Assembly: GCF_011008905.1 (NCBI RefSeq)
Contig: NZ_JAAIVI010000017.1
Location: 434,001 to 498,000, forward strand
DNA from: Wenzhouxiangella sp. XN201
Lineage (GTDB): Bacteria; Pseudomonadota; Gammaproteobacteria; Xanthomonadales; Wenzhouxiangellaceae
Length of the DNA stretch: 64,000 nt
Direction of reading: 5' to 3'
Shown: one piece after another, positions 42,110 to 52,098 of the stretch
Numbering within the stretch: position 1 is the first letter of the stretch
How the letters are laid out: each line of letters begins with the position of its first letter
Notes under the pieces: generated by a model
Told to the model about the DNA's origin: nothing
Database searches by the model: none
Seen by the model: the letters and a program-made list of their open reading frames with translations, nothing else
Translations under genes and position numbers: made by a program

Positions 42110-43063
42110 TCAGAGGCCCGCCAGCCGTTCGGCGACATCCAGGTTGCCGCCGCTGATAACGATGCCGACCCGTTGGTTCCGAAACCGCTCGGCGTGCGCC
42201 AGCACACCGGCCAGGGCGACCGCGCCCGACGGTTCGGCCACTTGCTTGAGGTGTTGCCAGATGTTGCCCATGGCCGAGATGATCTGCGCCTCGCTGACCG
42301 GCAGGACCGCCTCGACATGTTGCCGAATCAGCGCAAGGTTGCGCTCGCCGACCAGGGCGCGTAGGCCATCGGCAATGGTGTCGGGCCGATGGTCGTCGAC
42401 CCGCCGGCCCGCTGCGAGTGAGCGCATCACGTCGTCGGCACCGGCTGGTTCGACGGCGATGACCTGCGGCCGGTGGTGTTCACAGGTCAGTGCCGCCAAA
42501 GCGATCCCCGAGACGAGACCGCCGCCGCCGACCGGCGCCACGATGACATCCAGGTTCGGCACCTGTTCGAGCAGTTCCAGCCCGACCGTGCCTTGGCCGG
42601 CGATGATGTGATCGTCGTCGTAGGGTGGCACCGGCGTCAGGCCGGTCTCGACCAGGGCGGCCAGGGCTGCTTCGCGGCCGGCCTGGGTGGGTTCGCAGTA
42701 ATGGATCGTGCCGCCGTGGCGGCGGATGTTGTCGACCTTGCTGGCCACCGCGCCTTCCGGCACCACGATGTCGGCGGCAAAGCCGCGCAGGGAGGCTGCG
42801 CGGGCGAGAGCCGCACCGTGATTGCCGGAGGAGTGCGTGGCCACCCCCGGGCAGTCAGCGGGTAGCTGCGACACCGCATGGCTGGCGCCGCGCAGCTTGA
42901 ACGATCCGGTGTCTTGGAGGTGCTCGCACTTGAAAAACAGCGTCGCGCCCGTCAACTCATCAAGAATATCGGATGTCATGACCGGGGTTTCCCGGATCAT
43001 CGACCGGATCCGCTCCCGGGCACGGACGGTGTCACCGGGTTTTAGCGAGGATTCGACAGGCAT
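42110..43063 (-). CDS. PLP-dependent threonine/serine dehydratase-family enzyme
   Basis: The 317-residue product is a fold-type II PLP enzyme: the Schiff-base Lys lies in D-T-G-S-F-K-L-R-G-A (about residues 51-60), S-S-G-N-H-G (about 77-82) binds the carboxylate, and a glycine-rich phosphate loop V-G-G-G-G-L (about 177-182) is present. The length matches catabolic threonine dehydratase without a regulatory ACT domain or serine racemase; the sequence cannot settle which. It diverges from pepN, with both starts within 40 bases of each other. Confidence 0.87.
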   Translation of the reverse strand: MPVESSLKPGDTVRARERIRSMIRETPVMTSDILDELTGATLFFKCEHLQDTGSFKLRGASHAVSQLPADCPGVATHSSGNHGAALARAASLRGFAADIVVPEGAVASKVDNIRRHGGTIHYCEPTQAGREAALAALVETGLTPVPPYDDDHIIAGQGTVGLELLEQVPNLDVIVAPVGGGGLVSGIALAALTCEHHRPQVIAVEPAGADDVMRSLAAGRRVDDHRPDTIADGLRALVGERNLALIRQHVEAVLPVSEAQIISAMGNIWQHLKQVAEPSGAVALAGVLAHAERFRNQRVGIVISGGNLDVAERLAGL

Positions 43064-43102
43064 CCCCCTATACTACCCGTCCAGTCTGTACAGGAGTTCT
43101 TC

Positions 43103-45751
43103 ATGTCCGCACGTGGTGACCAGCCTCGCACCCCCGTTCTCCGCCAGGAATACCGGCCACCGGCCTGGTGGGTCGATCATGTAGAACTCGATTTCGACCT
43201 CGACGCTGCCGAAACCCGGGTTATCAGCCGGATATCGGTTCGGCGCAATCCGGAGGTCGACTCCGAGCCCTTGACCCTTTCGGGTGCCAACCTGGACACC
43301 CGGCGCGTCGAGATTGACGGCGAATCCGTGCCGTTCGAAGAGCGTTCCGGCGACGAAGCCCTGGTGGTCGAGAACGTGCCCGATCGGGCCGTGGTGACCG
43401 TCGAGGTGCTCATCCATCCCGACCGCAACACCGCGCTCGAGGGCCTTTACCGCTCCGGCGCCATGCTGCTGACCCAGTGCGAGGCCGAGGGTTTCCGCAA
43501 GATCACCTGGTTCCCCGACCGGCCCGACGTCATGGCGACCTATCGCGTGCGCCTGGCCGGTGATCGCCAGCGCTTCCCCGTCCTACTGTCCAACGGCAAC
43601 TGCGTCGAGGACGGTGAACTCGAAGACGGTCGCCACTTCGCGGTCTGGGACGACCCGTTCCCCAAGCCGAGCTACCTGTTCGCCATCGTCGCCGGTGAGC
43701 TCGACGTGCTGGAAGACACGTTCACCACGCAGTCCGGCCGCGAGGTAAAACTCAAGATCTACTCCGAACCGGAGAACATCACGCAGCTCGATCACGCCAT
43801 GGACAGTCTCAAGCGCTCGATGGCCTGGGACGAGGAGCGCTTCGGACTGGAATACGATCTCGATGTCTTCCACGTCGTCGCCACCCACGACTTCAACATG
43901 GGTGCGATGGAAAACAAGAGTCTCAACATCTTCAACGCCCGCTACGTGCTGGCCGACCGTGAAACCGCGACCGATGCCGACTACGAAGGCATCGAGTCGG
44001 TCATCGCCCACGAGTACTTCCACAACTGGACCGGCAACCGCGTTACCTGCCGCGACTGGTTCCAGCTCACCCTCAAGGAAGGGCTGACGGTTTACCGCGA
44101 CCAGGAATTCACCTCCGACCAGCGCTCCCGGGGCGTGAAACGCATCCAGGACGTATCCGCCCTGATGGCGCGCCAGTTCCCGGAGGATGACGGGCCGATG
44201 GCGCATCCGATCCGGCCCGAGCGCTACGTCGAGATCAACAATTTCTACACCGCCACCGTCTACGAGAAGGGCGCACAGGTCGTTCGCATGTACGAGACCC
44301 TGCTCGGCCGCGACGGTTTCCGGCGCGGCATGGATCTCTACTTCGAGCGCTTTGATGGCCAGGCCGTTACCTGCGACGATTTCCGGCGCGCCATGGCCGA
44401 TGCCAACGACACCGACCTCGAGCAGTTCGAGCGCTGGTACCGCCAGGTGGGCACGCCGACGCTCGAAGCCGACACGCGCTTCGACGACGACAGCGGCGAA
44501 CTCGTGCTCACGCTCAAACAGCACCTGTCCGATCACCGCGACAACCGCAACCTCGGCGCGCTGATGATCCCGGTCAAGGTCGGCTTCCTCGATGCCGACA
44601 ACCGGCCGCTGCCGGTCACCCTGGCCGGAGAGAGTGAATCCGGGCCGAACACCCGTCTGCTGGTGCTGACCGACAGCGAGGCCGAGTTCCGTTTCAGCGG
44701 CTTGTCCGCCGATGCGCTGCCGTCGCTGCTCCGGGACTTCTCCGCCCCGGTCAAGCTCGAGTTCGACTGGTCCAGCCGCGACCTGGCACGTCTGGCCGGC
44801 TTTGATCCCGACCCTTTCAGCCGCTGGCGTGCCATGCGCGGCCTGAGCGAGCGCGTCCTCGGTGACTGGATCGAGGGGCGCGAAGACCATGATGCCGACC
44901 TGCTGGTCGAGGCCTGGGCCGCCGTGCTCGATGACTCCGACCGTGATCCCGCACTCGCCGCCGAATTGCTCAGCCTGCCATCGGAAGGCGAGCTGGCCCA
45001 GGACCGCAGTCCGGTTGATGTCGATGCGATCCACGCGGCCCGCAAAAAGTTGGTGCAATTGCTCGGCCGTCAACTGGAGATGAGACTGCTCGAGCGTTTC
45101 GAAGCCCTGGCCCCGAGCGGTGACTGGTCGGCCGACGGACCCGATGCCGCCCGCCGGCGCCTGCGCAACGTCGCGCTGGGGCTGCTGGCCGCGGGGGGGT
45201 CGGACGGTGCCGATCAACTGGCCTCGAAGCACTACGAGCAGGCCGATAACATGACCGACCGCCTGGCCGCCTTCCGCATCCTCACGCACAACGAACTCGA
45301 GGGGGGCGACCGTGCACTGGCCGACTTCGAACAGCGCTTCGCCGACAACCCGCTGGTGATGGACAAGTGGTTCACCGTCCAGGCCACGCGCGCCGACGCG
45401 AGTGCGGTCGACGATGTGCACCGCCTGATGGATCACAGCGCCTTCCGGCTCAACAACCCCAACAAGGTGCGCTCACTGATCGGCGCCTTCGCGATGGGGA
45501 ACCCGGTGGCCTTTCACCGCGCCGACGGTGCCGGCTACCGGCTGGTCGGTGAAGTCCTCAACCAGCTCGACGACTTCAACCCGCAAGTCGGTGCCCGACT
45601 GGCCACCACCTTCAACCGCTGGGGTGCCTATGACGACAAGCGCGCGGCAATGATGAAGGAACAGCTGCAGAAACTGGCGGACAAGAAGGGCCTGTCGCCC
45701 CACATCGAAGAAATCGTCACTGCGGCGCTCAAGGATCGCAGTGGGGGTTGA
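43103..45751 (+). CDS. pepN: Aminopeptidase N
   Basis: The start at ATG 43103 follows AGGAG (43092-43096). The 882-residue M1 metallopeptidase has the exopeptidase motif G-A-M-E-N-K (about residues 269-274) and zinc site H-E-Y-F-H-N-W followed by L-K-E-G-L (His and Glu ligands, about 305-330), a beta domain (about 450-560) and a helical C-terminal half. It removes N-terminal residues from peptides in protein turnover. TATACT at 43069-43074 is a possible -10. Its stop is followed by a family B inverted repeat. Confidence 0.95.
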   Translation: MSARGDQPRTPVLRQEYRPPAWWVDHVELDFDLDAAETRVISRISVRRNPEVDSEPLTLSGANLDTRRVEIDGESVPFEERSGDEALVVENVPDRAVVTVEVLIHPDRNTALEGLYRSGAMLLTQCEAEGFRKITWFPDRPDVMATYRVRLAGDRQRFPVLLSNGNCVEDGELEDGRHFAVWDDPFPKPSYLFAIVAGELDVLEDTFTTQSGREVKLKIYSEPENITQLDHAMDSLKRSMAWDEERFGLEYDLDVFHVVATHDFNMGAMENKSLNIFNARYVLADRETATDADYEGIESVIAHEYFHNWTGNRVTCRDWFQLTLKEGLTVYRDQEFTSDQRSRGVKRIQDVSALMARQFPEDDGPMAHPIRPERYVEINNFYTATVYEKGAQVVRMYETLLGRDGFRRGMDLYFERFDGQAVTCDDFRRAMADANDTDLEQFERWYRQVGTPTLEADTRFDDDSGELVLTLKQHLSDHRDNRNLGALMIPVKVGFLDADNRPLPVTLAGESESGPNTRLLVLTDSEAEFRFSGLSADALPSLLRDFSAPVKLEFDWSSRDLARLAGFDPDPFSRWRAMRGLSERVLGDWIEGREDHDADLLVEAWAAVLDDSDRDPALAAELLSLPSEGELAQDRSPVDVDAIHAARKKLVQLLGRQLEMRLLERFEALAPSGDWSADGPDAARRRLRNVALGLLAAGGSDGADQLASKHYEQADNMTDRLAAFRILTHNELEGGDRALADFEQRFADNPLVMDKWFTVQATRADASAVDDVHRLMDHSAFRLNNPNKVRSLIGAFAMGNPVAFHRADGAGYRLVGEVLNQLDDFNPQVGARLATTFNRWGAYDDKRAAMMKEQLQKLADKKGLSPHIEEIVTAALKDRSGG

Positions 45752-45764
45752 TCCTTAAAACCTT

Positions 45765-45884
45765 AAAACCTTTAAAACGCAAAGCAGCTAAGCAGCGAAG
45801 GACGCAAAGAAAGATTAAAAGAATAAAGAGAATAGGTTTTCTTTGCGATCTTTGCTGCTTCGCTGCTTTGCGTTTATAAGATTT
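45765..45884. repeat. Inverted repeat family B, copy 2
   Basis: The left arm (45765-45813) begins AAAACC and contains AACGCAAAGCAGC, GCAGCGAAGG and ACGCAAAG. The right arm (45841-45884) is its reverse complement with few differences (CTTTGCGATC, GCTGCTTCGCTGC and TTTGCGTTTATAAG). The spacer is AT-rich and short (27 bases). It fills the gap between convergent pepN and an amidase gene; the right end touches the amidase stop codon. Confidence 0.85.
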
Positions 45885-46512
45885 ACATCCCAGAGCGCTT
45901 CAGACCGACTCGGGCTTCGACTTCGCCCCAAGGAAACAACGGCCCGGGGTCGACTTTTCTTCGGACCGTGATCGATGCATCATCGCTGGCGTTCACCACG
46001 CCGGTGTCCAGGTCATCGTGGCCGGCGATCGATTGCAGGCCGGGTAGGTCGGTCTGCAGTTTCTCCAGCAGCTTGATCAGTGCCTCGATCTGCGCCTCGC
46101 TGTAGTCCTCGGTCCAGTCCTGGTGGCGACTGTCGAGCCAGTTCGGCCAACGGCCCTGATTGACCAGCTCGATCCCCACCGAGTTTCGGTTGTGACCCCG
46201 CACGTGATGTGCCACGCGCTCGAGCGGTACCCATAGTTCAACGCTGCCGTCGCGGTCGATGTAGAAGTGCCCGCTATTGCCGGTCTGCGAGCTTTCATGG
46301 TGAATGCGTTCGCCGTACTCCCGCGCCGTCGCCAGGTCGGGCAGCTCGGTGGCATGGATCACGACCAGCTCGATCGATTCGACGGCGCGCTCGTCGAGGC
46401 GGTCGATGTAGCTGAGCGGGTTGTAGGCTGTGTTTGGAGTTGTCGGGTTCATGGAGCAGGAAAATCCTATAAAAGCGAAGCAGCAAAGCAGCAAAGCACG
46501 CAAAGAATTCAC
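45883..46512 (-). CDS. N-acetylmuramoyl-L-alanine amidase (AmpD/amidase_2 type) with repeat-derived N-terminus
   Basis: Two starts are possible. GTG 46512 gives 209 residues with a hydrophobic, signal-like N-terminus (R-A-L-L-L-C-C-F-A-F-I-G-F-S-C-S) that is translated from the left arm of a family B repeat. ATG 46452 gives 189 residues with no signal. The catalytic region shows V-V-I-H-A-T-E-L-P (first zinc His, about residue 53 of the long form), H-F-Y-I-D-R-D-G, V-A-H-H-V-R-G-H-N, S-V-G-I-E-L-V-N and A-G-H-D-D-L-D-T-G, ending in K-V-D-P-G-P-L-F-P-W. It cleaves the amide bond between muramic acid and the stem peptide. The preferred start depends on whether the protein is exported. Confidence 0.85.
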   Translation of the reverse strand: MNSLRALLLCCFAFIGFSCSMNPTTPNTAYNPLSYIDRLDERAVESIELVVIHATELPDLATAREYGERIHHESSQTGNSGHFYIDRDGSVELWVPLERVAHHVRGHNRNSVGIELVNQGRWPNWLDSRHQDWTEDYSEAQIEALIKLLEKLQTDLPGLQSIAGHDDLDTGVVNASDDASITVRRKVDPGPLFPWGEVEARVGLKRSGM

Positions 46513-46622
46513 AAAAAATAAAAGTAATTAGAAAGAATGCTTGGTTCCTGATTGCCTCTTTCAGTATCTTTCATCAACTTCGCGTTCTTTGCTGCTTCGC
46601 TGCTTTGCGTGTCAAAGGTTTT
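46460..46622. repeat. Inverted repeat family B, copy 3
   Basis: The left arm (46460-46512) contains AAAGCGAAGCAGC and CAGCAAAGCACGCAAAG. The right arm (46578-46622) is the inverted counterpart (TTCTTTGCTGCTTCGCTGC, then TTTGCGTGTCAAAGG). The 65-base spacer is AT-rich. This copy overlaps coding sequence at both ends: the left arm encodes the long-form N-terminus of the amidase and the right arm supplies the last two sense codons and the stop codon of the amidohydrolase upstream. Confidence 0.85.
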
Positions 46623-47955
46623 CGGTCGTACCGCCACCCGCACGCTCGGCGATCGCCTCCAGCGCCGTATCCAGCCGCCCGCGATCGAACCACTCGCCGG
46701 CGCGCATCACGCCCTGGATTGAGCGGGTGTGGTCGATGTCTTCCAACGGATTGGACTCCAGCAACACCAGGTCGGCCACACAGCCGGGCTCGAGGCAGCC
46801 GCGGTTTTTCTCGCCCAGGTAGTCGGCCACGTTGCTAGTCGCGGTGGCCAGGGCTTCGGCGGGTGTCAGCCCGGCATCGACATAGATCGCCAGCTCGTGG
46901 TGGATGGCATCGCCGGGCACGCTCAGGATCTGTGGTGAATCGGCGCCGGCCAGGATCATCGCCCCGGCCTCGTGCAGTTCGCGGATCAGTCGTCGGCGCA
47001 GCTCGACGTAGCGTTCGGCGTCCGCGCTGGAGTCGTAGCTGGCACGCAGTTGCGTGACCCGCTCACGCCACTGTGCCGCCATGTCGGCCGGAATCCAGCG
47101 CATCGCGTCGCGCTGCATCAAGGCGTCGACATCACCGGTCGCCCAGTTCTCGACCAGGCTCTGCGTGGGGACGTTGGCGATGCCGGCATCGGTGGTTCGG
47201 CGTGCCAGGTCGGGAATGCGGTCGGCGACCATGCCGTCGATCAGGTTGACGCCGAACAGGCCCGGATCGGTGCCGTGGCGGTCGTGGTCTTCCGGCACCA
47301 TCAGTTGCGCATAGCCGTCGAGATGATCGATCGTGCCCTGGCTCGATTCGAACACGCGCTCCAGTCCGACGGCGACGGAAACATGACCGGAGTAGTCGAT
47401 GCCGAGCCGGTCGGCACTCTCGACGATCGCGTCGAAGGCCTGCGGCCACAGGCCGGGATGCAGCTTGAGCAGGTCGTAGCCGGCCTCGTGCTGGGCCAGG
47501 ACCATGCGGCGTGCCGCCTCGGGCGAAGAAACCGAACTGCCGTTGAACGAGGGCCCGGAAGTAACCAGACGCGGGCCGGGGACCTCGCCGTTGGCCAGCT
47601 GCTGACGAAGCGTCAGGTGACCCGGCTCGCCCAGCATGCCGCGAACGGTGGTGATGCCGTGGGCCAGCCAGAGCATCAGGGTGTCGTGAACCACTTGTTC
47701 GCCGGCGCGCATCTGCGGCACATGGGCGTGCATCTCCGCCAGGCCGGGAATCAGGAAACCGTCTGCCTCGACGGTCGCGTCGGGCTGCTCGATCGAATCG
47801 GCATCGACAATGAAGCCATCGACCACGCCGACGCGCATCGGCTCCGACACCGAGCCGTCCTTGACATCGACCAGGCGGACATTCTCGAAAACCAGCGACC
47901 CGGCCTGCGCGCCGAGTGCCAGGGTGAGGGTCAGGGCAGCAATCAGAATACGCAT
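46612..47955 (-). CDS. Secreted amidohydrolase-family protein
   Basis: The start at ATG 47955 follows GGAGGA on this strand. The 447-residue product has a signal peptide (MRILIAALTLTLALGAQA) and amidohydrolase features: a urease-like small domain, A-E-M-H-A-H-V-P (about residues 74-81) as the first metal motif, K-L-H-P-G (about 164) in the Lys-ligand region, G-H-V-S-V (about 190) and A-G-A-D-S-P-Q (about 350-356). The Asp ligand appears present. Substrate unknown; it differs from the other secreted member at 8915-10207. The C-terminus (E-N-L then stop) comes from a family B repeat. Confidence 0.82.
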   Translation of the reverse strand: MRILIAALTLTLALGAQAGSLVFENVRLVDVKDGSVSEPMRVGVVDGFIVDADSIEQPDATVEADGFLIPGLAEMHAHVPQMRAGEQVVHDTLMLWLAHGITTVRGMLGEPGHLTLRQQLANGEVPGPRLVTSGPSFNGSSVSSPEAARRMVLAQHEAGYDLLKLHPGLWPQAFDAIVESADRLGIDYSGHVSVAVGLERVFESSQGTIDHLDGYAQLMVPEDHDRHGTDPGLFGVNLIDGMVADRIPDLARRTTDAGIANVPTQSLVENWATGDVDALMQRDAMRWIPADMAAQWRERVTQLRASYDSSADAERYVELRRRLIRELHEAGAMILAGADSPQILSVPGDAIHHELAIYVDAGLTPAEALATATSNVADYLGEKNRGCLEPGCVADLVLLESNPLEDIDHTRSIQGVMRAGEWFDRGRLDTALEAIAERAGGGTTENL

Positions 47956-47997
47956 GGGGCTTCCTCCATGGAATGCAGTCCTTGAGTGTACTCCGGC

Positions 47998-49911
<1,914 letters not shown>

Positions 49912-50060
49912 TCAATCGCAACATGTTAGCAGCCGCTGCCCGGGGTCGAGCGGGTTCGGACGGACCGAATCGGTTCATGACCACTGGCACAGTCGAATTG
50001 ATGCGTGACCGAGTACAATATCTCCGCAATCCGTCATCAAAGTCATTGGAAGTTTCAGCC

Positions 50061-50720
50061 ATGTCGATCAATCTCGAACAGGCCCGATTCAACATGGTCG
50101 AGCAGCAGGTTCGCACCTGGGACGTGCTCGACCCCGCCGTGCTTGATGCGCTGCGCGAAGTGCCGCGTGAGGATTTCGTGCCGGCCAAGTATCGCCGCCT
50201 GGCATTTTCCGACCTGCGGATTCCGCTGGGTGACGACCAGGTCATGATGAAGCCGATCGAGGAAGGCCGGATGCTCCAGTCGCTGGAGATCCAGCCTGGC
50301 CAGCGCGTGCTCGAGATCGGCACGGGTTCGGGCTTCATCGCCGCCTGTCTCGCCCACCTGGGTGCCTCGGTCGTCTCGGTCGAGTGTCTGCCGAAACTGG
50401 CCGAGCGGGCCGAACGTCGGCTCGAGAGCGTCGGTGTTGAAGGGGTCGAAGTGATCGCCGCCGATGCCTTGTCGGATTACCAGCCCGACGGATCCTTCGA
50501 TGTGGTTGTCGTGACCGCCTCGGCGGCGTCCGTCCCGGAGCGCTTCTGCCAGTGGGTCAAGGCCGGTGGTCGCCTGTTTGCCGTACGCGGTTTCAGTCCG
50601 GCCATGGAGGCGATCTGCATGACCCGTACGGAACAAGACCACTGGCGGATCGACAGTCTGTTCGACACCGACCTGCCGCGCCTGATCGGCGCCGAAGACA
50701 AGCCCGAGTTCGAATTCTGA
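50061..50720 (+). CDS. Protein-L-isoaspartate O-methyltransferase family protein
   Basis: The start at ATG 50061 gives a 219-residue protein with N-M-V-E-Q-Q-V-R-T-W-D-V (about residues 11-22), R-E-D-F-V-P (about 36-41), the SAM motif V-L-E-I-G-T-G-S-G-F (about 82-91) and D-V-V-V-V-T-A-S (about 149). This is the short PIMT-family type usually found directly upstream of tolC in gammaproteobacteria. It lacks some features of canonical Pcm, so repair of isoaspartate is likely but not certain. TACAAT at 50014-50019 may be its -10. tolC follows after 22 bases. Confidence 0.88.
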   Translation: MSINLEQARFNMVEQQVRTWDVLDPAVLDALREVPREDFVPAKYRRLAFSDLRIPLGDDQVMMKPIEEGRMLQSLEIQPGQRVLEIGTGSGFIAACLAHLGASVVSVECLPKLAERAERRLESVGVEGVEVIAADALSDYQPDGSFDVVVVTASAASVPERFCQWVKAGGRLFAVRGFSPAMEAICMTRTEQDHWRIDSLFDTDLPRLIGAEDKPEFEF

Positions 50721-50742
50721 TTTCTCAAGCGAGCCGAATCAC

Positions 50743-52098
50743 ATGATCAATCGCAACAAAATCTTCCTGACCCTGGCGGTCGCGCTGGGGCTGAGCAGTA
50801 CGGCCAACGCCGTCGACCTGATGGGTGTCTATGAGCTGGCGCAGAGCCACGATGCCGAGATCCGCGTCGCCGAGCAGCGGCTGAATGCGGCCGGTGAAAT
50901 CCCTACCCAGGCCCGCGCCAGTCTGCTGCCGAGCATCAATGCCTCGGCCGGCGTCAGGCAGGGATCTTCAACCACGACCATCGCCGGTACCGAGCTTGAA
51001 TCGCAAGACACCGATACTGACAACTGGAGCGTCTCGCTGCGCCAGAGCATCTACGACGATGCCAATTACGGCCGGCTCGATCGCGGGCGGGCTGAACTGA
51101 GCGTGGCCGAGGCACAGTATGTAGAGGCCTGGCAGGCATTCCTGTTTCGCGTCTCGGAACGCTACTTCGATGTGCTCACGGCCCTCGACTCGGTGCGATT
51201 TGCCCAGTCCGAGCAGACCGCTCTTCAGCGCCAGTTCGAGCAGGCCGAGCAGCGTTTCGAGGTCGGTCTGGCGGCCGTGACCGACGTCCATGAAGCACGT
51301 GCGGTCTACGATGCGGCCCGTGCGCGCGTCATCACGGCCGAGAACGCCCTCGAGGATGCCCGCGACGCGTTGCGGGAAGTCGCCGGTGCGTGGTTCGAGA
51401 ACTTCGCGCGCCTGGCCAATGAAATCCCGCTGGAAATGCCCGAGCCGTCCGATGTCGAGGAGTGGGTGGCACAGGCCCTGGAACTCAATCCGCAGTTGAT
51501 GCAACAGCGTTCCCAGGTCGATGTAGCCCAGGCCGATCTGCGTGTTGCCCGAGCCGGTCACTTGCCGAGCCTGGGACTCGAAGCGGGTTATTCGAGCTTC
51601 AGCGACAACGAGTGGGTGGGTCGCGATCCGGTCACGCAGGAACCGATTGCATCAGCAACCCTGGAAAATGAGGGTTGGGAAGTTGGCCTGGTCCTGGATG
51701 TCCCGATCTTCTCGGGCTTTGCCACGCAATCGCGCCGTCGCCAGGCCGGCTATTCACTTCGCGCCGCCGATGCCACGCTGTCGCAGACCGAGCGCGCCAT
51801 CAAGCGCCAGACCGAAACCGCCTACCGTGCCATCGTTGCCGGCATCCAGGAGGTCGAAGCCCGCCGCCAGGCCCAGGTTTCGGCCAATAGCGCGCTCGAG
51901 GCCACCAACGCCGGTTTCGAGGTAGGTACACGCACGATCGTTGACGTGCTGCAGGCCGAGCAGCGTTTCTACCAGGCCGAGCGCAACTACTCCGACGCCC
52001 GCCACCAGTTCATCCTTAACCAGTTGCGCCTGCGCCAGACCGCCGGGCTCCTGAACGAAGACGATCTGGCCTGGGTCAACGAGCTCTTGGTCAACTGA
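50743..52098 (+). CDS. tolC: TolC-family outer-membrane channel protein
   Basis: The 451-residue product has a signal peptide (about residues 1-23, cleavage after A-N-A) and two tandem outer-membrane efflux domains (about 30-215 and 235-430), each ending in long alpha-helical segments. The spacing of A-Q-S-H-D-A-E-I (about 32) and A-L-E-L-N-P-Q-L (about 243) shows the internal duplication. It forms the trimeric exit duct for tripartite pumps and type I secretion. No pump genes are adjacent. Its 3' end overlaps waaA by 8 bases on the other strand. Confidence 0.93.
   Translation: MINRNKIFLTLAVALGLSSTANAVDLMGVYELAQSHDAEIRVAEQRLNAAGEIPTQARASLLPSINASAGVRQGSSTTTIAGTELESQDTDTDNWSVSLRQSIYDDANYGRLDRGRAELSVAEAQYVEAWQAFLFRVSERYFDVLTALDSVRFAQSEQTALQRQFEQAEQRFEVGLAAVTDVHEARAVYDAARARVITAENALEDARDALREVAGAWFENFARLANEIPLEMPEPSDVEEWVAQALELNPQLMQQRSQVDVAQADLRVARAGHLPSLGLEAGYSSFSDNEWVGRDPVTQEPIASATLENEGWEVGLVLDVPIFSGFATQSRRRQAGYSLRAADATLSQTERAIKRQTETAYRAIVAGIQEVEARRQAQVSANSALEATNAGFEVGTRTIVDVLQAEQRFYQAERNYSDARHQFILNQLRLRQTAGLLNEDDLAWVNELLVN

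Noticed and set aside
43583-45436. Long open frame opposite pepN
   Set aside because: Antisense shadow: pepN is complete with all catalytic motifs, and the antisense translation has no recognisable features or ribosome-binding site.
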